Source: an uncultured Alphaproteobacteria bacterium (GTDB taxonomy: Bacteria > Pseudomonadota > Alphaproteobacteria > Micropepsales > Micropepsaceae). Taken from it: a DNA stretch of 64,000 bases. The translations under genes were made by a program, and so were the position numbers. The stretch covers positions 1-64,000 of the forward strand of contig CAIOYY010000015.1 in the NCBI GenBank assembly GCA_903862715.1, given 5' to 3'. This document shows positions 7,630 through 16,316 of this stretch, one piece after another (the first letter of the stretch is position 1; each line of letters starts with the position of its first letter). The notes under the pieces were generated by a model. The model made no database searches. It was given only the letters and a program-made list of their open reading frames with translations, and had not been told where the DNA came from.

Positions 7630-8061
7630 TTAATTCGGACCCATCGCCGTGCCGGAATGGCCGAAATCGCGCTTGGCCGAGACGATGGAAATGGTGAAAC
7701 CTGCCACCACGTCGAACAGGCACATCATCGCCAGGAAGAAGAAGGTCGTGGTGGAAAAGCCCGGCAGCACCAGAAATTCGATGAGGGCGAGAATGAACAC
7801 GCCCATCGACAGCCCGTGATTCATGATCGCGTTGGAGCCCGTGCGCGTCGCCTTCACGATTTCGACGAACAGCACGCAGAAGCCGAGCAGCAGAATGAAA
7901 TCGCCCATCGAGAAGCGCCAGATATCGCCAGAGAACATGGTGAAGCTGACGGAGCGCGCCAGGAAGGCTTCGGCGGTCTGGCTGACAACCATCGGCCCGA
8001 GGAAAATCAGCACATTGTAAAGAACGACCACAATGAGCATCAGCGGAAACCACTTCAGCAT
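7630..8061 (-). CDS. Conserved four-span membrane protein
   Basis: A 143-residue hydrophobic protein with about four membrane segments (residues ~5-30, ~50-70, ~85-105, ~105-128) and short loops. A strong GGGGGAG ribosome site lies upstream of the ATG at 8059-8061. I do not recognise a named family; similar short membrane proteins of unknown function occur in alphaproteobacteria. It is followed by a strong terminator and appears to be transcribed alone or after the LAB_N/GT2 pair upstream. Confidence 0.7.
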   Translation of the reverse strand: MLKWFPLMLIVVVLYNVLIFLGPMVVSQTAEAFLARSVSFTMFSGDIWRFSMGDFILLLGFCVLFVEIVKATRTGSNAIMNHGLSMGVFILALIEFLVLPGFSTTTFFFLAMMCLFDVVAGFTISIVSAKRDFGHSGTAMGPN

Positions 8062-8139
8062 CGTGTAACTCCCCCGGAGAAAATTGAATCCTGAAGACTT
8101 CCTACCATGCCGCCGCCGCGCCGGGCTATCGGCAGGCGC

Positions 8140-8481
8140 TCAAGTCGCCGAATTTTCTCGGGGCCGTTCGGTGCCGCCGGCCAGAAGGGTTTCGCGCTGG
8201 TTCCGCTTCTCGCGGAAGATCAGATAGAGATTGCGCGAATAGACAATGATGCCTGTCGCCTGTCCCGTAATGAACACCGGGTCGCCCTTATAGATGGCGT
8301 AGGACAGGAGCACCAAACCGCCGCCGAGGCTGAGATACCAGAAGGCGAGGGGGATGACGCTGCGCCCGACGATCTCGCTCTTGAACCATTGAATGATGAA
8401 ACGCGACGCAAACAGCGCCTGCCCGGAAAAGCCGATGCCGAGCCAGATATTTTCCGCCGTAAGCCACTCACTGAAATTCAT
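8140..8481 (-). CDS. LAB_N domain membrane protein (lipid A biosynthesis-associated)
   Basis: A 113-residue membrane protein with the typical LAB_N pattern: I-G-F-S-G-Q-A-L-F-A-S-R-F-I-I-Q-W near 16-32, a V-x-P-x-A-F-W-Y-x-S-x-x-G-G-x-x-L-L block, Y-A-I-Y-K-G-D-P-V-F-I-x-G-Q, and a Y-x-R-N-L-Y motif. This domain occurs as an N-terminal extension of some lipid A disaccharide synthases and as a stand-alone protein beside GT2/GT39 glycosyltransferases. It starts 3 bases after the GT2 stop, so the two are co-transcribed. It probably helps present or flip a polyprenyl-linked sugar for envelope lipid modification; the exact role is unknown. Confidence 0.85.
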   Translation of the reverse strand: MNFSEWLTAENIWLGIGFSGQALFASRFIIQWFKSEIVGRSVIPLAFWYLSLGGGLVLLSYAIYKGDPVFITGQATGIIVYSRNLYLIFREKRNQRETLLAGGTERPRENSAT

Positions 8482-8484
8482 GCG

Positions 8485-9213
8485 CTAGATTTCCTTTGTT
8501 CCGGCGGCTCCGCGAAACCGCTTTTTAAGCCAGATGACGCCGGCGAGATCGGAAATGCCGACCCAAGCGCGATCCCATACTCCGTATTTCGATTTTCCCG
8601 CGATCCGCGCCCGATGGCCGACCGAAACGAACCGTACCTCATAGGCTTCGCGTTGCATCAGCGTGATAAGATAGCGATGCATATGATCGAAATAGGGCAG
8701 TTCCAGAAACGCCTCTCGGCGAAAGGCTTTCAGTCCGCAACCGACATCTTTGGCGGTGTCATTCAGCACCCAGCGGCGAAAGCGGTTGGCCGCGCGCGAG
8801 GCAGCGCGTTTTCTCCAATTGTCTTCGCGCTTGACGCGCTCACCCGCCACCATGCCGAGGCGCGTGCTCGCGCCCTCAAAAACGGCCAGCAGTTTCGGAA
8901 TATCCGCCGGGTCGTTTTGCCCGTCGCCGTCCAATGTCACGATCAGCGGCGCATGTGCCGCGCGTACCCCGGTGCGCACCGCGCGGCTCTGCCCAAGGCT
9001 GCGCTCATGCGAAAGAATGCGTAAGCCGGGAATTTCGGGCCGCAGCGCGATCAGCTCCGCAACGGTCGCGTCGGTCGAACCGTCATTCACGAAAATCATT
9101 TCGAATGCATGCGCGGCCGGCGTCGTCAGCATCGCGGCATGAATTTCGCGCGCCAGAGGCCCGGCATTGCCCGCTTCGTCTTTCACCGGAATCACGATCG
9201 AGACCTGAGCCAT
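8485..9213 (-). CDS. GT2 family glycosyltransferase (polyprenyl-phosphate sugar transferase type)
   Basis: A 242-residue GT-A enzyme of the ArnC/dolichyl-phosphate mannose synthase type. The start M-A-Q-V-S-I-V-I-P-V-K-D-E-A-G-N is typical of the family. F-V-N-D-G-S-T-D-A-T follows, then the metal-binding L-D-G-D-G-Q-N-D-P. Near the end a K-S-K-Y-G motif is present. The frame is open further upstream, but the ATG at 9211-9213 matches the family N-terminus. Unlike ArnC it has no long C-terminal pair of membrane spans. It sits with LAB_N and, divergently, a GT39 enzyme, suggesting it loads a sugar onto undecaprenyl phosphate for transfer to lipid A or a glycan. Confidence 0.9.
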   Translation of the reverse strand: MAQVSIVIPVKDEAGNAGPLAREIHAAMLTTPAAHAFEMIFVNDGSTDATVAELIALRPEIPGLRILSHERSLGQSRAVRTGVRAAHAPLIVTLDGDGQNDPADIPKLLAVFEGASTRLGMVAGERVKREDNWRKRAASRAANRFRRWVLNDTAKDVGCGLKAFRREAFLELPYFDHMHRYLITLMQREAYEVRFVSVGHRARIAGKSKYGVWDRAWVGISDLAGVIWLKKRFRGAAGTKEI

Positions 9214-9403
9214 TCGTATCCGTCGCTGTCGACGCGTCCCTTCTTCGGAACGCCTGGGGGCGTGCCACCTTGCCCTGTAAACGGCGGCGGCCGAATTATC
9301 CCGCGCGGCTTTTCTCGTCCGCGCGCGCGCCTTATACAGGGGCCGGACGCCCGGCAATAGACAGTGACCCCGCGCCATAAGGCGCCGCAAAGGACCATCC
9401 CTT

Positions 9404-11104
9404 TTGAAAAGCGGCGGAAAATCCCGGGATTTGCATATTTTGCTGCGGGAAAGGCCTCTTGCGGCCCTGGTGCTGATCGCCCTTCTTGCCTGGCTTCCCG
9501 GCTTTTTCACCCTGCCTCCGCTTGACCGGGATGAGGGCCGATTCGCGCAGGCCAGCAAGCAGATGCTCGAAACCGGCGACTTCGTTTCGATCCGCCTTGG
9601 CGAGGAAGCGCGCGACCAGAAGCCGGTGGGCATCTACTGGCTGCAGGCCGCCTCGACGGCCCTCTTCTCGAATATCCTTCCCAATGATGACGCGCTAAAG
9701 ACGATCTGGACCTATCGCATCCCCTCGCTCGCGGGCGGCTTCGCGGCCTTGTTTCTGACCTTCTGGATGACGCGCAGCTTCGCGCCTGCAGAGACCGCGT
9801 TCTTCGCGGCGCTCCTTCTGGGTTCTTCTCTACTGCTGATGGTCGAAACCAAGATCGCCAAGACCGATGCGTTTCTCCTTGGCACCATCGTTGCCACGCA
9901 AGCGATCGCGCTCCGCGTCTATCTTCACGCGCGCAAGCCCTTGGAAGTACCCACGCCTTCACGCGCGCTGGTGCTTCTCGGCTGGGCGGCCTTCGCGGCG
10001 GGCATCCTGATCAAGGGCCCGATCATTATTCTCATCACCGGCGCCACGCTGCTCGGACTGGGCCTGTGGGACCGCAAATGGCGATGGCTCGCCGCTCTGC
10101 GTCCTGTGTCGGGTCTCACGCTGGCGCTTCTTCTTGTACTGCCCTGGGCCATTGCCATCGGCATAGCGACCGACGGGGCCTTCTATGCCAATTCGCTTGG
10201 GGGCGATTTCGCATCGAAGCTGACCGGCGGGCAGGAAACGCATGGTGCGCCTCCGGGCTATTACACGGTGCTGTCCTTTGTCACCTTCTGGCCCGCCAGC
10301 CTGGTGCTCCTGCCGGGCGTGCTGTTCGCCTTCCGTCACCGCAAAGAACCCGCGATCCGCTTTTTGATCGTGTGGGCAGGGGTGACATGGATCATGTTTG
10401 AAGCCGCGCCCACCAAGCTGCCGCATTATGTTCTGCCGGCCTATCCCGCACTGGCGGTCATGGGCGCGCTATGGCTGACGCGTTCAGGCGACGCTCCGGA
10501 CGTCAGTAAAATCGGGCGCTTCCTGGATGCGATCTCGCCCCTGATCTTTCTCGGTGTCGCGCTGGTTCTTGGCGGCTTGCTGCTATGGGCGCCCTATGCC
10601 TTTGGCGCCGGGCCCGCGCTGTGGACGTTTGCCGCTGTGCCTCTGGCGATCGCGCTCGGCATTGCGGCGACCTTCGATATGTGGCGCGGTCGGCGGGCCG
10701 ATGGCGTCGTGCTCGCCGCGCTGACCGGCGTGCTGCTCTATGTCGTTGCGTGGCACGGTACCGCTCCCGCTCTGACCGAGTTCACGCTTTCGCCGCGCAT
10801 TGAAGCGGCCGTCGAACGTCACGCGCTCCCCGCCGATCCGCCCGTTGTCCTTGCGGGCTACGCCGAACCGAGCGTCCTCTTTCTTCTGGGAACCGACAGC
10901 GCATTGCTGACGGGCGCACCGGCGGGGGAACGCATGTCGGCGGAAGGCGGCCTTGCCGTCATCGAGGAGAATGACCGACAGTCCTTCCTCGATATGATCG
11001 CCATGCGGGGAATGACGGCTGAGTCGCTCGAAGAGATCGGCGGCACCAACTATTCCAATGGGCGGCGACTTAACCTCACGCTCTATCGCGTGCGGCCGCT
11101 TTAG
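9404..11104 (+). CDS. ArnT-like GT39 membrane glycosyltransferase
   Basis: A 566-residue multi-pass protein of the PMT/ArnT superfamily. The first periplasmic loop has the L-D-R-D-E-G-R-F motif (catalytic Asp-Glu pair) and then a Q-K-P-V-G-I-Y-W-L-Q block, both typical of ArnT relatives. About ten to twelve membrane spans follow and then a soluble periplasmic tail from about residue 465. The first codon is TTG at 9404; another TTG at 9431 is possible, so the exact start is uncertain. It is divergent from the GT2 gene with about 190 bases between. It likely moves a sugar from undecaprenyl phosphate to lipid A or a protein. Confidence 0.88.
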   Translation: MKSGGKSRDLHILLRERPLAALVLIALLAWLPGFFTLPPLDRDEGRFAQASKQMLETGDFVSIRLGEEARDQKPVGIYWLQAASTALFSNILPNDDALKTIWTYRIPSLAGGFAALFLTFWMTRSFAPAETAFFAALLLGSSLLLMVETKIAKTDAFLLGTIVATQAIALRVYLHARKPLEVPTPSRALVLLGWAAFAAGILIKGPIIILITGATLLGLGLWDRKWRWLAALRPVSGLTLALLLVLPWAIAIGIATDGAFYANSLGGDFASKLTGGQETHGAPPGYYTVLSFVTFWPASLVLLPGVLFAFRHRKEPAIRFLIVWAGVTWIMFEAAPTKLPHYVLPAYPALAVMGALWLTRSGDAPDVSKIGRFLDAISPLIFLGVALVLGGLLLWAPYAFGAGPALWTFAAVPLAIALGIAATFDMWRGRRADGVVLAALTGVLLYVVAWHGTAPALTEFTLSPRIEAAVERHALPADPPVVLAGYAEPSVLFLLGTDSALLTGAPAGERMSAEGGLAVIEENDRQSFLDMIAMRGMTAESLEEIGGTNYSNGRRLNLTLYRVRPL

Positions 11105-11565
11105 CGGTTCATTATGTCGTGTGACGAACGCGGGGGGTGTGCTTCCTCGCGCTTGGCTGCGCTGCGGCGGTGAGAGTCGCTGCGACAATCGATCTCGCCA
11201 TCATGACAATCTCAATGCACGTCGCATGCGCTTAGCGGCGCCTTCGAACGCATCATGAAAGCATGAGATGCAATCAAGCCGTTCATCTAGTTTGCCGATA
11301 CCTTCCGATTCTCTGGTAATGCGAAGCGCGGAAGGGGTAGTCATTCTTTAGAGTACTGTCGCTTTTCTTTGCCTTTCCTCAAGAATTCGCCACAGTAGAG
11401 TTGTGTCTATATTTGGCTTTTCTAAGGTATTCACAGTAATCGCCTCGTTTTAACTTGACGAAATCGAAGGACTCCGACATTTATCCGCGCGTCCTGAACC
11501 GTTTGATGGGCGTAGCCATAGGGGACGCCGAGGTTCGGCTCATTTGATGAGCGTCAAAGACACCG
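11105..11565. other. Intergenic region upstream of the aminomutase cluster
   Basis: About 460 bases without a credible gene, distinctly AT-richer in the second half. TTGACG at 11455-11460 with CATTTA 17 bases later (11478-11483) is a plausible sigma-70-type promoter for the radical SAM gene. No RNA fold or terminator was recognised. Confidence 0.35.
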
Positions 11566-12879
11566 ATGAACCTTCATCTTTTGCGAGGACACGATCTGCG
11601 TCCTCCTTCGCGGTCGACATCTGTTACGCCGGTCGCCGTTCCCGAAACCCCTAATTCCAGCCAGAACGGCACGACAGCAGAGCCTGTCCGCAAGAAGGCG
11701 CTTGCGTTCCCGGTGGGTCCCGAAACGAGGGAATTCTACCGCCGGTTCTACCCCGATGCGACGAAGACGGAATGGAATGACTGGCGCTGGCAGTTGCGCA
11801 CCCGTGTGCGCACGCTCGCCGAGCTCGACCGCATTTTCGTCCTGTCGGACGACGAACGCAGCGCGGTGGGCCATCACTCCGGTTCGCTGCCCGTCGGCAT
11901 CACGCCCTATTACGCCAGCCTGATGGGTCGCGAAGACGCGAACGAGCCATTGCGCCGCACCCATGTCATGGTCGGTGAAGAATATGTCCGCCTGCCCGGT
12001 GAAGAAGACGATCCGTTAAGTGAAGACCATGACACGGTGGTTCCGGGTCTCGTCCATCGTTATCCCGACCGCGTGCTGTTCCTGACGACCGGCACCTGCT
12101 CAACCTATTGCCGCTATTGCACGCGCTCGCGCCTCGTCGGGAATCCCGGCGGCGAATATCAGTTCAATGTCCGCAACTGGGACAAGGCGTTCGACTATCT
12201 CGAACAGCACAAGGAAGTGCGCGACGTCCTTCTGTCGGGCGGCGATCCTTTGACCATCGGCGACGACAAGCTCGATTATCTTCTCGGCCGTCTGCGCAGG
12301 ATCAAGCATATCGAGTTCGTGCGCATTGGCACCAAGGCCCCGGTGGTCATGCCGCAGCGCGTGACCAAAGACCTCGTGAAAATGCTGAAGAAGCATCATC
12401 CGCTCTGGATGAGCATTCATTTCACGCATCCGACCGAACTGACGCCCGAAGTCACCGAATCCACCGCGCGCCTTGCGGATGCGGGCATTCCGCTGGGAAG
12501 CCAGACCGTGCTTCTGAAGGATATCAACGACAATGCCGCGACGATGAAGACCCTCGTTCACGGCCTTCTGAAGCGCCGGGTGAAGCCCTATTACCTTTAT
12601 CAATGCGATCCGATCAAAGGTTCGGGGCATTTTCGCACCAGCGTCGACGCCGGCATCGAGATCATCCGATCCTTGCGCGGCCATACCACCGGTTATGCGA
12701 CGCCGATGTTCGTCATCGACGCGCCGGGCGGTGGCGGCAAGATACTCATGGCGCCGGACTCTGTGGTGGGCCGCGATGGCGACGATCTCCTGATCCGCAA
12801 TTTCGAAGGCAAGGTCTATCGCTATCCTGACCCGCAAGGGACGCTGGGACGCGAAACCGTGCCGCTCGCCGCCGAATAG
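11566..12879 (+). CDS. Lysine 2,3-aminomutase family radical SAM enzyme
   Basis: A 437-residue KamA-type protein. The radical SAM cluster motif C-S-T-Y-C-R-Y-C (C178, C182, C185) is followed by L-L-S-G-G-D-P-L. The PLP lysine lies in D-A-P-G-G-G-G-K near 388, and the two aspartates that hold the substrate's distal amino group in clostridial enzyme (in Y-Q-C-D-P and V-I-D-A-P) are conserved. The expected reaction is L-lysine to L-beta-lysine with S-adenosylmethionine and PLP. The ATG at 11566 lacks a strong ribosome site. It leads a tight run with two ATP-grasp ligases and a GNAT acetyltransferase, pointing to a beta-amino-acid product rather than elongation factor P modification; no epmA or efp is visible here. 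Confidence 0.88.
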   Translation: MNLHLLRGHDLRPPSRSTSVTPVAVPETPNSSQNGTTAEPVRKKALAFPVGPETREFYRRFYPDATKTEWNDWRWQLRTRVRTLAELDRIFVLSDDERSAVGHHSGSLPVGITPYYASLMGREDANEPLRRTHVMVGEEYVRLPGEEDDPLSEDHDTVVPGLVHRYPDRVLFLTTGTCSTYCRYCTRSRLVGNPGGEYQFNVRNWDKAFDYLEQHKEVRDVLLSGGDPLTIGDDKLDYLLGRLRRIKHIEFVRIGTKAPVVMPQRVTKDLVKMLKKHHPLWMSIHFTHPTELTPEVTESTARLADAGIPLGSQTVLLKDINDNAATMKTLVHGLLKRRVKPYYLYQCDPIKGSGHFRTSVDAGIEIIRSLRGHTTGYATPMFVIDAPGGGGKILMAPDSVVGRDGDDLLIRNFEGKVYRYPDPQGTLGRETVPLAAE

Positions 12880-12891
12880 GGTACGGCGGCC

Positions 12892-13893
12892 ATGCGCATC
12901 GGGGTGACCTATGATTTGCGGGCCGACTATCTCGCCGAAGGCATGAGCGAGGAAGAAAGCGCGGAGTTCGACAGCGAGCACACCATCGCTGCGATCTGCG
13001 CTGCGCTTGGCAATCTCGGTTATGAACCCGACCGCATCGGCAACGTGAAATCGTTGACCAGGCGCCTTGCTGCGGGCGAGCGCTGGGACGCCGTATTCAA
13101 CATTTGCGAAGGGGTCAAAGGCTACGCGCGCGAAGCTCAGGTTCCGGCGCTTCTGGAGGCCTTCGACATTCCGACGGTGTTCTCCGATCCGCTGACTTTG
13201 GCGCTGACGCTCGACAAAGCCTGGGCTAAACGCGTGGCGCGTGATCAAGGCGTGCCGACACCGGCCTTCGCGCTGATCGAAAAACCCTCCGATATCGCCA
13301 CAGTCGATCTTGCCTATCCGGTTTTTCTGAAGCCCGTCGCCGAAGGGTCCGGCAAGGGCGTCAATGAGCGCTCGCGTGCTAATAACGCGGCCGAGCTTCG
13401 CAATACGGCGCTGGCCCTGCTCGCACAGTTTCGCCAGCCGGTTCTGGTCGAGGAATATCTTCCGGGCCGCGAATTTACGGTCGGAATCACCGGCACCGGT
13501 GAAGACGCCGAAGTGCTCGGCATCATGGAAATCGTCCCGACCGAAAAAGCCGTGGCGCATGGCTATGGCTATGAGAACAAGGAACATTGGGAAGACAAGA
13601 TTTCCCTGCGCATGAGCACCGACGCCGAGGCGATGGCGGCGGGCGAGGTGGCCTTGCAGGCCTGGCGCGCGCTTCGCTGCCGCGACGGCGGACGCATCGA
13701 TACCCGTAGTGACCGCAACGGCCGCCCGCAATTCATCGAGGTCAATCCGCTGGCAGGGCTCAACCCGACCCATTCGGATCTCTGCTTCATCGCGCGCTTC
13801 AAAGGCCTTTCCTATGAAGAGCTTATCGGCAAGATCATGGCGTCCTTTGTGCGGCGCCATCCGGAGCTGGCCTCGCGCAGCGCCGCAGCCTGA
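12892..13893 (+). CDS. ATP-grasp ligase, D-Ala-D-Ala ligase-like (first of pair)
   Basis: A 333-residue protein with the three-part ATP-grasp fold. The start M-R-I-G-V-T-Y-D-L-R and the V-F-N-I-C-E-G segment near 75 are typical of the D-Ala-D-Ala ligase-like branch. A K-P-x-x-E-G-S-G-K-G-V ATP-binding loop and F-I-E-V-N-P-L-A-G-L-N-P metal-binding motif follow. It begins 12 bases after the aminomutase stop. It differs from housekeeping Ddl in its N-terminus and context, so D-Ala is unlikely to be the substrate; coupling of beta-lysine to another amino acid or acyl group is the natural guess. Substrate is unknown. Confidence 0.85.
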   Translation: MRIGVTYDLRADYLAEGMSEEESAEFDSEHTIAAICAALGNLGYEPDRIGNVKSLTRRLAAGERWDAVFNICEGVKGYAREAQVPALLEAFDIPTVFSDPLTLALTLDKAWAKRVARDQGVPTPAFALIEKPSDIATVDLAYPVFLKPVAEGSGKGVNERSRANNAAELRNTALALLAQFRQPVLVEEYLPGREFTVGITGTGEDAEVLGIMEIVPTEKAVAHGYGYENKEHWEDKISLRMSTDAEAMAAGEVALQAWRALRCRDGGRIDTRSDRNGRPQFIEVNPLAGLNPTHSDLCFIARFKGLSYEELIGKIMASFVRRHPELASRSAAA

Positions 13894-13907
13894 AGGGCGC
13901 GCTCACC

Positions 13908-14876
13908 ATGCGTGTTCTCATTCTTCATTCCCATATTTCGCCCGACGCGCCGCCGGACGAACAGGACACCATGGCACAGGTCGCCAGCGTGAAGGATGCG
14001 CTTGCCGCGCGCGGTCATGAGGGCGCGGCGGCGGCCTTTCAGCCCGATCCCTTCTATCTCGAAGCGCTGCTGCGCGGCGCCGAAGCCGATCTTGTGTTTA
14101 ATCTCGTGGAATCGGTCTGGGGCAAAGGCGTCTATGCGCCGCTCGCCGCGCAGATGTTGGCAGGCGCTGGCATTGCCTATACCGGTAGCGATGCCTCCGT
14201 CATGGCGGCAAGCAATGACAAGCTTCTTTCCAAACGTATGATGGTCGCCGCCGGGCTGCCGACACCAGCTTGGGGCGAAGCCCCGGACTGGAACGGCATC
14301 GGACCTTCGGGGCAGTGGATCGTGAAATCGGTCGATGAGGATGCCTCGCTTGGGCTCGATGACGGCGCCGTCGTGACGGGCCGGGCGCAGGTCCTGGCTC
14401 GCGCCGCGCAATCGGCCGGGCTTCATGGCGGCAAATGGTTCGCCGAATCCTTTGTCGACGGCCGCGAATTCAATGTGGCGGTCTTGGAGGAAGACGGAAA
14501 GCCTTTCGTCCTGCCGATCGCCGAAATGCATTTCGAGCATTGGCAGGCAGACAGGCCGCGTATTGTCGGTTATGCCGCGAAATGGGATCAGGCCGCGCCC
14601 GAGAATTACAACACGGTGCGCGACTTTTCCTGGAGTAAGGCCGAACCCGCATTGGAAGCCGAGTTAACGCGCCTTGCGGTACGATGCTGGAACCTGTTCG
14701 GCTGCCGCGGCTATGCGCGTGTCGATTTTCGCGTCGATGGTGAGGGCAAGCCTTACATTCTGGAACTGAACGTCAATCCGTGCCTCGAACCTGAGGCCGG
14801 GTTTGCCGCTGCCGCGGCCAAAGCGGGCTTAAGCTATGACGAACTCATTGAACATATCTGCTCCGTTGCCGCCTGA
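13908..14876 (+). CDS. ATP-grasp ligase, D-Ala-D-Ala ligase-like (second of pair)
   Basis: A 322-residue ATP-grasp protein, clearly related to the previous one but divergent. It has L-V-F-N-L-V-E-S near 65, then a T-G-S-D-A block (as in Ddl-like enzymes), an I-V-K-S-V-x-E-D-A-S-L-G nucleotide loop, and C-R-G-Y-A-R-V-D-F-R-V-D with L-E-L-N-V-N-P-C metal-binding motifs near the end. It starts 14 bases after the first ligase. Two consecutive ligases suggest two successive amide bonds or two substrates in one pathway. Substrates cannot be read from sequence. Confidence 0.85.
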   Translation: MRVLILHSHISPDAPPDEQDTMAQVASVKDALAARGHEGAAAAFQPDPFYLEALLRGAEADLVFNLVESVWGKGVYAPLAAQMLAGAGIAYTGSDASVMAASNDKLLSKRMMVAAGLPTPAWGEAPDWNGIGPSGQWIVKSVDEDASLGLDDGAVVTGRAQVLARAAQSAGLHGGKWFAESFVDGREFNVAVLEEDGKPFVLPIAEMHFEHWQADRPRIVGYAAKWDQAAPENYNTVRDFSWSKAEPALEAELTRLAVRCWNLFGCRGYARVDFRVDGEGKPYILELNVNPCLEPEAGFAAAAAKAGLSYDELIEHICSVAA

Positions 14877-15366
14877 GCCAAATTCGTCGCCGGTCTTCCG
14901 CAAAACCGTGCGGCGGCAGGACGCGGCTGCGGTCGAAACGCTTGTTCGCCTGACGGGCGTATTCAACGCGGCCGAAATCGCGATTGCGCGTGAACTGGTT
15001 GAAGAGCATCTCGACAAGGGCGCAATAGCCAGCGGTTATCATTTTCTCTTTGCCGATGGTCCGTCAGGCCTCGATGGCTATGTCTGCTTTGGGCCGATGG
15101 TGGCGACGGCGGCGCGGTTCGAGCTTTACTGGATCGCGGTCGATCCCGGCGGGCATCGCGCCGGGCTGGGGCGCAAATTGCAAAAGGCGGCGGAGGACGG
15201 CGCGCGCGAATTGGGCGCGGCCTATCTGATTGCCGAAACCTCGACGCGCCCCGATTATGAGCCCGCGCGCAATTTCTACCGCTCCCTGGGCTATCAGCAT
15301 CTGGGCGACATTCCCTACTGGTATGCCGACGATGATGGTTTGTGCGTCTTCGGTATGCGTCTCTAA
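14836..15366 (+). CDS. GNAT family N-acetyltransferase
   Basis: A 176-residue acetyltransferase overlapping the preceding ligase by 41 bases. Core GNAT features are present: a strand ending L-Y-W-I-A-V-D-P, then the acetyl-CoA pyrophosphate loop G-H-R-A-G-L-G-R-K-L (variant of Q/R-x-x-G-x-G/A), and a C-terminal A-R-N-F-Y-R-S-L-G-Y motif. In beta-lysine osmolyte pathways the aminomutase is paired with an acetyltransferase (AblB), so acetylation of a beta-lysine product is a reasonable inference. The two extra ligases make the final compound different from simple N-epsilon-acetyl-beta-lysine. Confidence 0.88.
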   Translation: MTNSLNISAPLPPEPNSSPVFRKTVRRQDAAAVETLVRLTGVFNAAEIAIARELVEEHLDKGAIASGYHFLFADGPSGLDGYVCFGPMVATAARFELYWIAVDPGGHRAGLGRKLQKAAEDGARELGAAYLIAETSTRPDYEPARNFYRSLGYQHLGDIPYWYADDDGLCVFGMRL

Positions 15367-15376
15367 ATCAGCCTAC

Positions 15377-16312
15377 TTACGTCAGCGATTTCGCGCTCTC
15401 GGCGCGCTGGCGGCCCAGCCGCCGTTCTCGCCACAGGATAAGCAAACCTGCGCCGATCACCAACGCGGCGCCCGTCAGCACCTGCAGCGTCGGCAATTGA
15501 TCGAAAATGAAGTAACCGGTTGCTGTCGCCCAGATCATCATCGTGTAGTCGAACGGCGCCAGCACTGAGGCCTCGCCATAACGGTAGCTGAAGCTTAGGA
15601 AAAGCTGGCCGATGCCGCCGAAAAAGCCCATCGAAACCAGCACCATCATTTCTTTCGGCGTCGGCATCACCCAGCCCCAGAAAATCGTGACAAGGCTGAC
15701 CAGCGCCGAGGTCAGCATGAAGTAGAAGGCAATCGCCTCCGAATTTTCATGCGCGCTCATACGGCGAAGGACGATCATGGCGAAGGCGGAAAAGCCCGCG
15801 CCGAACAGCGCCAGCCCAGCGCCTGTCAGGCTGCCCGCATCGGTGGCGCGGCCCTCCGCGCCGATGATGACCAGTACACCGAAAAATCCAACCACAACCG
15901 CGCTCCAGCGATAGACATGAACCGCTTCCTTCAAAACCAAAGCCGCGAGAACGACCGTGAACATGGGCGCGACGAAGGAGACGGCGGTCGCATCCGCCAG
16001 TGGCAGAAACATTACCGCGAGAAAATTGCAGAACATGGCCGTCACACCCAGTAGCGAGCGCGTGGCATGGGTGCGCAAGCGGCTGGTGGCGAGATGGGTA
16101 ACGCCGCGCGTCATCTGCACCGCGAACACGATGATCAGCATGCCGAAAAAAGCGCGGCAGAACACCATTTCGCCGACAGGGATCGTGGGGCTCGCCCATT
16201 TCACACCCGCGAACATCAGCGCAAAGAAAACCATGGAGATGGTTTTCAGCGTGATGGCGAGCAAGGGACGGTCGCGCCCTTCCGGATGGACGGGCGGTGT
16301 GGTTACGCGCAT
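15377..16312 (-). CDS. DMT superfamily (EamA) transporter
   Basis: A 311-residue membrane protein with ten predicted spans in two EamA repeats, beginning after a short basic N-terminus. The first repeat carries P-V-G-E-M-V-F-C-R-A-F-F-G and the second a long A-S-V-L-A-P-F-D-Y motif. Such proteins export or import small metabolites. It converges on the aminomutase cluster with 10 bases between stops, so it is not in that operon, although export of its product is conceivable. Just downstream of corA on the same strand. Confidence 0.88.
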   Translation of the reverse strand: MRVTTPPVHPEGRDRPLLAITLKTISMVFFALMFAGVKWASPTIPVGEMVFCRAFFGMLIIVFAVQMTRGVTHLATSRLRTHATRSLLGVTAMFCNFLAVMFLPLADATAVSFVAPMFTVVLAALVLKEAVHVYRWSAVVVGFFGVLVIIGAEGRATDAGSLTGAGLALFGAGFSAFAMIVLRRMSAHENSEAIAFYFMLTSALVSLVTIFWGWVMPTPKEMMVLVSMGFFGGIGQLFLSFSYRYGEASVLAPFDYTMMIWATATGYFIFDQLPTLQVLTGAALVIGAGLLILWRERRLGRQRAESAKSLT

Positions 16313-16316
16313 CGCC

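Noticed and set aside
7282..8094. Long plus-strand frame containing [11 protein letters not shown]
   Set aside because: Its start is the reverse complement of tRNA-Ser and the rest is antisense to the membrane protein at 7630-8061; a known type of spurious call.
8485..9633. Extended version of the GT2 gene starting at 9633
   Set aside because: The extra 140 codons cross the divergent promoter and the start of the GT39 gene; the family N-terminus begins at 9213.
11566..12879. Radical SAM enzyme as maturase of the Cys-repeat peptide
   Set aside because: It has full lysine 2,3-aminomutase signatures, lacks a SPASM-like extension, lies beyond the tRNA-Ser boundary and belongs to its own cluster.
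12100..13860. 586-codon minus-strand frame opposite the aminomutase and ligase genes
   Set aside because: Antisense shadow of two well-supported enzymes.
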